Shown one piece after another: positions 41,917 to 48,992 of a stretch of DNA of 64,000 bases. This DNA is from an uncultured Maribacter sp. GTDB lineage: Bacteria; Bacteroidota; Bacteroidia; Flavobacteriales; Flavobacteriaceae. The notes beneath the pieces are model-generated. The model was not told the DNA's origin. It did not search any database and saw nothing but the letters and a program-made list of their open reading frames with translations. Position 1 is the first letter of the stretch, and each line of letters begins with the position of its first letter. A program made the translations under genes and the position numbers. The DNA lies in assembly GCF_947495965.1 (NCBI RefSeq), contig NZ_CANMBB010000001.1, forward strand, positions 62,001-126,000. The letters run 5' to 3'.

Positions 41917-44766
41917 ATGCGAACAGACTTATTTGCATCTCGCCATATTGGCATAAAAAAAGAAGATTACAAACACATGTTACAAAGCATAGGTGTTACT
42001 AATCTAGAACAACTTATTTACGAAACAATACCAGATGATATTCGCCTTAAGCAAGACTTACAATTATCCCCAGCAATGAGCGAACACGAGTTTCTAAGTC
42101 ATTTAGAAGCGCTATCTAATAAAAACAAGGTATTTAAATCTTACATTGGCTTAGGGTATCATGAATCTCTTACCCCCTCTGTAATTAAGCGTAATATATT
42201 AGAAAACCCAGGATGGTATACTGCATATACACCTTACCAAGCAGAAATAGCACAAGGTAGATTAGAGGCCTTATTAAATTTCCAAACAGTAGTTTGTGAT
42301 TTAACAGCTATGGAAATTGCAAATGCTTCTCTTTTAGATGAAAGTACTGCAGCAGCAGAAGCTATGACTATGCTTTTTGATGTTCGTAGCAGAGCTCAAA
42401 AAAAGGCTAACATCTTAAAGTTTTTTGTTTCTGAGGAAGTACTACCGCAAACGTTATCATTATTACAAACACGTTCTGCTCCATTAGGAATAGAATTAGT
42501 TATTGGTAATCATGAAGAGTTTACCTTTACTAATGATTTTTTTGGAGTATTATTACAATATCCAGGAAAAAACGGTCAAGTACATAACTTTGATTCTTTT
42601 GTTTCTAAGGCTAATGAAAAGGATATAAAAGTTGCAGTTGCTGCAGACATTTTAAGTTTAACCTTATTAAAACCGCCAGGAGAATTTGGTGTAGATGTTG
42701 TTGTTGGTACAACACAGCGTTTTGGCATTCCCTTAGGTTATGGTGGTCCACATGCTGCCTTTTTTGCCACAAAGGAGGCTTACAAACGTAATATTCCAGG
42801 AAGAATAATTGGTATTACAAAAGATACTGATGGCAAACAAGCGCTTAGAATGGCGCTACAAACCAGAGAACAACATATAAAAAGAGATAAGGCTACCTCT
42901 AACATATGTACAGCCCAAGTATTATTAGCTGTTATGGCAGGAATGTATGCAGTATATCATGGCCCAGATGGCTTAAAATATATTGCTAATAAAATACACG
43001 CAGCTACTGTTACCCTTGCTACAAATTTAGAGCAATTAGGCTATAAACAACTAAATACCAGCTTCTTTGACACTATTACTATTAAAGCTGAGTCTGCTGT
43101 AATAAAGCCATTAGCAGAGCAAAAAGAAATTAATTTTTATTATGTAGATGCCAATACAATTTCTATCTCTTTAAACGAAAGTGTTTCTATTGCTGATGTA
43201 GATACTATTGTAACTATTTTTTCGGAAGCAAAAGAAAATAAAACGATACAAATAACTTCTTTTATAGATAAGAAAGAAATTGCACAAGAACTACAACGAT
43301 CTTCTGCATTTTTAGAGAATCCTGTTTTTAACTCCTATCATTCCGAAACAGAGTTAATGCGTTATATTAAAAAATTAGAGCGTAAAGATTTAGCATTAAA
43401 CCACTCTATGATTTCTCTTGGCTCTTGTACCATGAAGTTAAATGCGGCAACGCAAATGCTACCATTAAGTTCTAACCAATGGGGTAACATACACCCTTTT
43501 GCTCCAATAGAACAAGCAGAAGGTTACCAAATTGTATTAAAAGAACTAGAAAACGATCTTTCTACCATTACTGGTTTTGCAGCTACATCTTTACAACCAA
43601 ACTCTGGTGCGCAAGGAGAATATGCTGGACTTATGGCTATTAGAGCCTACCATGAATCTAATGGAGATACGAATAGGAATATATGTATTATTCCAGCTTC
43701 TGCACACGGTACTAACCCTGCATCTGCAGTAATGGCAGGTATGAAAGTAATTGTATCTAAAACAGATGAAAGAGGAAATATTGATGTTACAGATTTAGAA
43801 GAAAAAGTAAAACTACATTCCAAAAATTTATCAGCATTAATGGTGACTTACCCATCTACACATGGGGTTTTTGAATCTTCTATTAAACAAATAACAAAAC
43901 TTATCCATGATCATGGCGGACAAGTTTATATGGACGGAGCAAATATGAATGCGCAAGTTGGTCTTACTAACCCCGCAACAATTGGCGCAGATGTATGTCA
44001 CTTAAATCTTCATAAGACTTTTGCAATTCCACATGGCGGTGGCGGTCCAGGTGTTGGTCCAATATGTGTTGCAGAACAATTAGTTCCTTTTTTACCATCA
44101 AACCCAGTAATAAAAACAGGAGGTTCAAAAGCAATTTCTGCTATTTCTGCTGCTCCATGGGGTAGCTCATTAGTATGCCTAATATCTTACAGCTACATTA
44201 AAATGCTTGGGGAAAAAGGATTAAAACAATCTACAATAACTGCAATACTTAATGCTAATTACATAAAAAATAGATTAAGTAGTGGTTATGATGTTTTATA
44301 TACTGGAGAAAAAGGAAGAGCAGCTCATGAAATGATTATAGACTGTAGACCATTTAAACAAAACGGCATTGAAGTAACCGATATTGCTAAAAGATTAATG
44401 GATTACGGTTTTCATGCTCCTACGGTTTCTTTCCCTGTGGCAGGAACATTAATGATAGAACCCACAGAAAGTGAAAGCTTACCAGAATTAGACCGCTTCT
44501 GTGATGCAATGCTATCTATAAGACAAGAAATAGAAGAAGCATATTCTGAGAATAAAGATAACGTTCTAAAAAATGCACCGCATACTTTGGAAATGGTAAC
44601 TAACGACAGTTGGAATTTTGAATATAGTAGACAAAAAGCTGCTTTCCCTTTAGACTTTGTAAAGGAAAATAAATTTTGGCCATCGGTTAGAAGAGTGGAT
44701 GATGCTTATGGCGATCGTAATTTAATATGTAGCTGTATTCCTATTGAAGCATACGCAGAAGTATAA
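41917..44766 (+). CDS. gcvP: Glycine dehydrogenase (decarboxylating), P protein of the glycine cleavage system
   Basis: A 949-residue fused P-protein (both alpha/N-terminal and beta/C-terminal halves in one chain, as in E. coli). It decarboxylates glycine with PLP and passes the aminomethyl group to lipoyl-GcvH. The PLP lysine is K700 in HLNLHKTFAIPHGGGGPG. Other landmarks are the N-terminal RHIGIKKEDYKHML, YIGLGYHESLTPSVIKRNI and the C-terminal-half opening SLGSCTMKLNAATQM. It is monocistronic, with a strong terminator after it; gcvT and gcvH are not in the window. Confidence 0.97.
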   Translation: MRTDLFASRHIGIKKEDYKHMLQSIGVTNLEQLIYETIPDDIRLKQDLQLSPAMSEHEFLSHLEALSNKNKVFKSYIGLGYHESLTPSVIKRNILENPGWYTAYTPYQAEIAQGRLEALLNFQTVVCDLTAMEIANASLLDESTAAAEAMTMLFDVRSRAQKKANILKFFVSEEVLPQTLSLLQTRSAPLGIELVIGNHEEFTFTNDFFGVLLQYPGKNGQVHNFDSFVSKANEKDIKVAVAADILSLTLLKPPGEFGVDVVVGTTQRFGIPLGYGGPHAAFFATKEAYKRNIPGRIIGITKDTDGKQALRMALQTREQHIKRDKATSNICTAQVLLAVMAGMYAVYHGPDGLKYIANKIHAATVTLATNLEQLGYKQLNTSFFDTITIKAESAVIKPLAEQKEINFYYVDANTISISLNESVSIADVDTIVTIFSEAKENKTIQITSFIDKKEIAQELQRSSAFLENPVFNSYHSETELMRYIKKLERKDLALNHSMISLGSCTMKLNAATQMLPLSSNQWGNIHPFAPIEQAEGYQIVLKELENDLSTITGFAATSLQPNSGAQGEYAGLMAIRAYHESNGDTNRNICIIPASAHGTNPASAVMAGMKVIVSKTDERGNIDVTDLEEKVKLHSKNLSALMVTYPSTHGVFESSIKQITKLIHDHGGQVYMDGANMNAQVGLTNPATIGADVCHLNLHKTFAIPHGGGGPGVGPICVAEQLVPFLPSNPVIKTGGSKAISAISAAPWGSSLVCLISYSYIKMLGEKGLKQSTITAILNANYIKNRLSSGYDVLYTGEKGRAAHEMIIDCRPFKQNGIEVTDIAKRLMDYGFHAPTVSFPVAGTLMIEPTESESLPELDRFCDAMLSIRQEIEEAYSENKDNVLKNAPHTLEMVTNDSWNFEYSRQKAAFPLDFVKENKFWPSVRRVDDAYGDRNLICSCIPIEAYAEV

Positions 44767-44788
44767 AAAACTACCAAAAGCCCTATAC

Positions 44789-44829
44789 AACAAGCCCTTT
44801 TGTTAATTCAAAAGGGCTTGTTATTTTTT
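44789..44829 (+). terminator. Rho-independent terminator of gcvP
   Basis: AACAAGCCCTTTTG (44789-44802) pairs perfectly with CAAAAGGGCTTGTT (44809-44822) around a 6-nt loop and is followed by A and seven T. Confidence 0.95.
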
Positions 44830-44858
44830 TAAGTATTTAAAATAGGATTACTGGCTAT

Positions 44859-44894
44859 CGTATTTTTTATTATGCACGCATAATAAAAAATACG
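44859..44894. promoter_or_regulatory. Perfect 36-bp palindrome upstream of the KAS III gene
   Basis: CGTATTTTTTATTATGC (44859-44875) and its exact reverse complement (44878-44894) flank a 2-base centre (AC). It lies after the gcvP terminator and 41 bases before the next ATG. No T-tract follows, so it is unlikely to be a terminator; an operator or a cruciform/leader element is more plausible. Confidence 0.6.
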
Positions 44895-44935
44895 CTTTTG
44901 ACTATATTGTATGCTTTGCTACAAAAGTCAAGAAT

Positions 44936-45997
44936 ATGCCTATAGGAATTACTGGAACCGGAAGTTATTTACCAACACAAATAACAAAAAATAAAGATTT
45001 TGAGTCTCATCAATTTTTAAACTCAGACGGAACCATAATAAATGCTCCAAATCCTGTAATAATAAAAAAGTTTAAAGCAATTACTGGAATTAGCGAAAGA
45101 AGGTATGCTAGTAAAGAGTACAACACATCAGACTTAGCATTTTTTGCCTCAGAAAAAGCTATTAACGATGCTGGTATTGATAAAGAAACTTTAGATTATA
45201 TCATTGTTGCCCATAATTTTGGAGATGTTACTTACGGTAATGTACAAGGAGACACACTTCCTAGTTTAGCTACCCGTGTAAAACATAAGTTGGGAATAAA
45301 AAATCCTAGATGTGTGGCTTATGATATTCTTTTTGGATGTCCAGGATGGGTACAAGCTATGATACAAGCACATGCCTTTATTAAAAGTGGAATTGCAACT
45401 AAATGCTTAGTAATTGGTGCCGAAACATTATCAAGAATTGTAGATAAATATGATCGTGATTCTATGATTTATTCGGATGGTGCTGGCGCAACAATTGTAG
45501 AAAATAGCCCCAATGCAGGAGAAATTCTTTTTCATGACTCCGCCACTTATGCAAATGACGAAGCAAATTATCTCTTCTTTGGTAAAACGTACAATACCAA
45601 AATAGAAGATGATACTCTATATATTAAAATGTTTGGTAGAAAAATATATGAATTTGCTTTAACTAATGTTCCTGTAGCTATGAAACATTGTTTAGATAAC
45701 GCAAATATTCCTATCAAAGATTTAAAGAAAATATTTATCCATCAGGCCAATGAAAAAATGGATGAAGCAATAGTAGAACGCTTTTATAAACTTTATAACA
45801 TAGATGAAGTTCCAAAAGGAATAATGCCAATGATTATTGAGGAATTTGGTAATAGTTCTGTAGCAACCATACCTACATTATATGATTTGGTTAATAAAAA
45901 TCAAATTGAGAATCAAAATATAAACAAAGGAGATGTAGTAATTTTTGCTAGTGTTGGTGCTGGAATGAATATTAATGCTATAGTATACAGAGTTTAA
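44936..45997 (+). CDS. 3-oxoacyl-ACP synthase III (KAS III / FabH-like)
   Basis: A 353-residue thiolase-fold condensing enzyme. The catalytic triad is visible: Cys in DILFGCPGWVQAM, His in IFIHQANEKMDEA and Asn in EFGNSSVATIPTLYD. The N-terminus MPIGITGTGSYLPTQ fits the FabH group. KAS III enzymes start acyl chains by condensing an acyl-CoA with malonyl-ACP. The housekeeping flavobacterial fabH normally sits with plsX and rpmF; this copy instead precedes a methyltransferase and a glycosyltransferase, so it may start a specialised acyl chain. That role is inferred. A perfect palindrome lies upstream. Confidence 0.87.
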   Translation: MPIGITGTGSYLPTQITKNKDFESHQFLNSDGTIINAPNPVIIKKFKAITGISERRYASKEYNTSDLAFFASEKAINDAGIDKETLDYIIVAHNFGDVTYGNVQGDTLPSLATRVKHKLGIKNPRCVAYDILFGCPGWVQAMIQAHAFIKSGIATKCLVIGAETLSRIVDKYDRDSMIYSDGAGATIVENSPNAGEILFHDSATYANDEANYLFFGKTYNTKIEDDTLYIKMFGRKIYEFALTNVPVAMKHCLDNANIPIKDLKKIFIHQANEKMDEAIVERFYKLYNIDEVPKGIMPMIIEEFGNSSVATIPTLYDLVNKNQIENQNINKGDVVIFASVGAGMNINAIVYRV

Positions 45998-46061
45998 AAA
46001 AACACCTAGTAAAGTATACACTAATTTTTTACCTTCGTAACCATATCAAAAATGATAGTAG

Positions 46062-46592
46062 ATGTACGAAAAGACTTTTCCTAGTAAAAGATTTAAACAC
46101 ACCTTAACATTCTTAGAAAAACATATTTCCACTAACCAGTCTATTTTAGATTTAGGGGTTACTAATCCTTTTTCTAAAATTATGATAGAAAATGGATATT
46201 CCGTTGAAAACACTAAGGGAGAAGATATAGATTTAGATTTCTCAAATCTTACAGCCTCTAATGCAGAAGTAGTAACTGCTTTTGAAATTTTTGAACACCT
46301 ACTAAATCCGCTTACTATCTTAAAAGAAATTAAAGCAGATAAATTAGTGGCAAGTATACCAATGCGTTTATGGTTTTCCCCTGCTTATCAAAGTAAAACA
46401 GACCCTTGGGACAGGCATTACCATGAATTTGAAGATTGGCAATTTGATTGGCTTTTAGAAAAAGCGGGTTGGCAAATAAAAGATAGCGCAAAATGGACCA
46501 ACCCTGTTAAAAAAATTGGAATTAGGCCTCTTTTACGTTTTTTTACTCCTAGATACTACATTGTATATGCAGAAAAAATAAAACAAGTTTAA
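46062..46592 (+). CDS. SAM-dependent methyltransferase-like protein
   Basis: A 176-residue class I methyltransferase-like protein. The SAM-binding region is recognisable as ILDLGVTNPFSKIM (motif I, less Gly-rich than usual), followed by DLDFSNL and the post-motif VVTAFEIFEHLLNPLTILKEI, which is typical of Methyltransf_11-like proteins. The C-terminal half has WDRHYHEFEDWQFDWLLEKAGW and ends in a basic segment (RPLLRFFTPRYYIVYAEK). The target is unknown. It lies 64 bases after the KAS III gene and 11 before a glycosyltransferase gene, suggesting a shared lipid or glycan product. Confidence 0.75.
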   Translation: MYEKTFPSKRFKHTLTFLEKHISTNQSILDLGVTNPFSKIMIENGYSVENTKGEDIDLDFSNLTASNAEVVTAFEIFEHLLNPLTILKEIKADKLVASIPMRLWFSPAYQSKTDPWDRHYHEFEDWQFDWLLEKAGWQIKDSAKWTNPVKKIGIRPLLRFFTPRYYIVYAEKIKQV

Positions 46593-46603
46593 AAGTCTAC
46601 ATT

Positions 46604-47455
46604 ATGGATTATTATATAGTAATACCCGCTCATAATGAAGAACAGTACATTTCTTATACATTAGACTCTATTTTAAAACAATCTCTACGTCCAAAAAAAG
46701 TAATCCTTGTAAATGATAACTCTACTGACAAGACAGAAGAAATTATTGAAACTTATATTTCTAAACACAATTTTATCACCAAGCTAAATACCACTTCTTC
46801 TAAAGAACATATGCCTGGCAGTAAAGTTATAAATGCCTTTAATAAAGGACTAGAGTTACTAGATAATTCTTATGATTTTATTGTTAAGTTAGATGCTGAT
46901 ATTATTCTCCCAGAAAATTATTTTGAAACTATAGCCTATATATTTAAAACCAATCCTAAAGTTGGTATTGCAGGAGGGTTTGCATATGAAGAAACTAAAG
47001 ATGGCAAATGGCTTTTAAATCACCCCATGAATAAAGACCATGTACGTGGTGCTTTTAAAGCATACTCTAAAACTTGTTTTAAAGCCATTAACGGACTTAA
47101 AAATGCCATGGGATGGGATACGGTAGATGAGTTATTAGCGCAATACCATGGCTTTGAAATATACACTAAAGACCAACTACAAGTTAAACATTTAAGACCT
47201 ACTGGTGGTGCTTACAACAAAAAAGCAAAGTTACTGCAAGGAAAAGCCATGCGCACATTACGCTATGGTTTTTGGATCACTATAATTGCTTCATTGAAAA
47301 TGGCCTTAAAACAGAAAAAAAGTGCTACTTTTTTTCATAATCTTGAGGGGTATAGAAATGCTAAAAAAGAAAAAGTTCCTTTTTTAGTTTCTAAAGAAGA
47401 AGGAGACTTCATAAGAAAACTTAGGTGGAAAAATATTAAACAAAAATTATTCTAA
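46604..47455 (+). CDS. Glycosyltransferase family 2
   Basis: A 283-residue GT-A fold glycosyltransferase. The N-terminus YYIVIPAHNEEQYISYTLDSILKQ, the nucleotide-binding VNDNSTDKTEEII and the DxD motif in IVKLDADIILPENYF are complete. The acceptor side contains GWDTVDELLAQYHGFE. The C-terminal ~60 residues are basic and weakly hydrophobic (TLRYGFWITIIASLKMAL), compatible with membrane association. It completes the KAS III/methyltransferase/glycosyltransferase trio and is closed by a bidirectional terminator. Donor and acceptor are unknown. Confidence 0.88.
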   Translation: MDYYIVIPAHNEEQYISYTLDSILKQSLRPKKVILVNDNSTDKTEEIIETYISKHNFITKLNTTSSKEHMPGSKVINAFNKGLELLDNSYDFIVKLDADIILPENYFETIAYIFKTNPKVGIAGGFAYEETKDGKWLLNHPMNKDHVRGAFKAYSKTCFKAINGLKNAMGWDTVDELLAQYHGFEIYTKDQLQVKHLRPTGGAYNKKAKLLQGKAMRTLRYGFWITIIASLKMALKQKKSATFFHNLEGYRNAKKEKVPFLVSKEEGDFIRKLRWKNIKQKLF

Positions 47456-47463
47456 ATTGAAGC

Positions 47464-47497
47464 ATAAAAAAACCATCCTAAATTGGATGGTTTTTTT
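47464..47497. terminator. Bidirectional terminator between GT2 and ompH
   Basis: AACCATCC (47471-47478) pairs with GGATGGTT (47485-47492), loop of 6 nt, with A-tract before and T-tract after. It serves both convergent genes. Confidence 0.9.
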
Positions 47498-47517
47498 ATA
47501 AATTATAGAGTAATGTT

Positions 47518-48027
47518 TTAGAAACCTAATTCTTTTTTAACATCTACTAAAAGGTCTTTTCCTTTAGAAACGATTAAACCACCTCCAGCTTGTGCATCTA
47601 TTACATAGTCGTAACCTTGTGCAGCAGCTACTTTTTCTATTGCAGCCTTAGCTTTTTCAGAAATTGGAGCAAATAACTCTGCTTGTTTTTTCTGGAATTC
47701 TTGTTGTGCAGCTTGTTGTGCTTCACCAATACTTTTCTCGTATCCTTGTAACTCTACAGCTCTTTTATCATTCTCTTCTTTAGATTTAGAAGCAGCTTCG
47801 TTTTGATACTGCGTAAACTTATTACGCAATTCCGTCATAGACGCTTGTATATCTGCGTTGTACGTTTCTTGTAATTTTTTTAACTCTGCCTCTGCTGTTT
47901 TCATTTCTGGCATTTGAGACAACAATTGTGTTACATCTATATGTGCTACTTTACTTTGTGCATTTACAAAACTTGTTGCTGCTATGAATAATACTAATGC
48001 TACAGCTATTTTCTTTACTTGTTTCAT
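47518..48027 (-). CDS. OmpH/Skp family periplasmic chaperone (short paralogue)
   Basis: A 169-residue Skp-like chaperone. I use ATG 48027 (MKQVKKIAVAL); the open frame itself begins with an upstream TTG. The signal peptide ends at SFVNAQ. The mature protein starts with the conserved strand KVAHIDVTQLLSQMPEMKTAEAELKKL, then a long coiled coil (tentacle helices, about 45-130) and returns to YDYVIDAQAGGGLIVSKGKDL, as in all OmpH family members. Skp holds unfolded outer-membrane proteins during transit to BAM. It is the last gene of the nadK-porG-uppS-bamA-ompH-ompH cluster, 57 bases after its longer paralogue. Confidence 0.93.
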   Translation of the reverse strand: MKQVKKIAVALVLFIAATSFVNAQSKVAHIDVTQLLSQMPEMKTAEAELKKLQETYNADIQASMTELRNKFTQYQNEAASKSKEENDKRAVELQGYEKSIGEAQQAAQQEFQKKQAELFAPISEKAKAAIEKVAAAQGYDYVIDAQAGGGLIVSKGKDLLVDVKKELGF

Positions 48028-48084
48028 GATTTTCAATTTCTATTTTGAGTGTTAATTAATGGTACTAAATTTTTGTTATTAAAA

Positions 48085-48900
48085 TTAGTTTTCTTCTTCT
48101 GTGTTACGTTCTTCTTGTTTTGCTTTTTTCTTAGCTTCTCTTTCTTCTAATAATTTTTTTCTTCTTTCTTCGTATGCTTTTTTACGTTCTTCACGCAATT
48201 TAAGTTGCTCTGCTCTTTTTTCATCTGCAGACTTTTCTCTTGCTTTACTTGCTTGCTCTGCTTTTGCTTGTCTTTCCTTTAGCTCATCGCTAATTTCTTT
48301 TTCTAATTCTTCTTTACTATCAAAATCATCTACTAACCTTCTAGCTGCTTTTTTCTTAGGCTTGCTAATTTTTCTTGTTCTAGCAATGCCTCGTAAAACT
48401 AAATCGCTAATATCGTGTCTTTTTTGAGAATACAACATTACAACATCCGCAGATTTATCAAAAATAAAATCGTACTTTTTATTTGTCCCTATTGTTTGTA
48501 CTTCATTAAAAACTTGATCTTGTATAGGCTGTATAAGCTGTCTTTTTTGCAATACTAAATCTCCTTGAGGACCAAAACGATCTTGTTGGTACTCTATCAT
48601 TTCTTTTTCTAGTATTTGTATTTCCTCTTCTCTTTCCGCAATAAGTTCCTCCGTTAGTAATACTTTTTCTGCCATGAGGTCTTTTTTCATTTGCTCTACA
48701 ACACTACGCTTTTGTTCTATTTGTACTTTCCATTTTTGCACTTTAGTTTCTAATTGCGATGTAGCCTCTCTATATTCTTCTACATTTTCTAAAATGTATT
48801 CCATATCTACATAAGCAATTCTAACACCTCTTTGCGCTGTTACACAAATAGAAAACAAACCTGCAACTAATACTAAAAGAACTTTAATTTTTAATTTCAT
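48085..48900 (-). CDS. OmpH/Skp family protein with long charged C-terminal tail
   Basis: A 271-residue Skp-like protein: signal peptide (ending TAQ near residue 22), first strand VRIAYVDMEYILENVEEY, coiled-coil arms (about 45-120), and the closing YDFIFDKSADVVMLYS near 140-157. Unlike its neighbour it then continues for about 105 residues with a Lys/Arg/Glu-rich helical tail (DELKERQAKAEQASKAREK and similar). Such tails occur in Bacteroidota OmpH paralogues; their function is not known to me. A -7-like TATTTTTG at 48944-48937 suggests it may also have its own promoter downstream of bamA. Confidence 0.9.
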   Translation of the reverse strand: MKLKIKVLLVLVAGLFSICVTAQRGVRIAYVDMEYILENVEEYREATSQLETKVQKWKVQIEQKRSVVEQMKKDLMAEKVLLTEELIAEREEEIQILEKEMIEYQQDRFGPQGDLVLQKRQLIQPIQDQVFNEVQTIGTNKKYDFIFDKSADVVMLYSQKRHDISDLVLRGIARTRKISKPKKKAARRLVDDFDSKEELEKEISDELKERQAKAEQASKAREKSADEKRAEQLKLREERKKAYEERRKKLLEEREAKKKAKQEERNTEEEN

Positions 48901-48936
48901 TATTGATATCGTTTTACCTTATTGAAAATATCGTGC

Positions 48937-48944
48937 CAAAAATA
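48937..48944 (-). promoter_or_regulatory. Candidate -7 element before the long ompH
   Basis: On the minus strand this reads TATTTTTG, a full consensus match, 36 bases before the ompH ATG, in the 92-base gap after bamA. It could give the chaperone genes expression independent of bamA. Confidence 0.4.
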
Positions 48945-48992
48945 CTAAAACCATAGAAATGAACGATTTAGAATTTAGCATTATGTTTTAAA

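Noticed and set aside
44859-44894. Second terminator for gcvP
   Set aside because: The stem is AT-rich with no following T-tract, and a complete terminator already ends at 44829.
48101-48427. A 108-codon plus-strand open frame rich in Ser, Leu and Phe, opposite ompH
   Set aside because: It is the antisense mirror of the Lys/Glu-rich coiled-coil tail of the OmpH protein. Low codon diversity on the sense strand keeps the antisense frame open.
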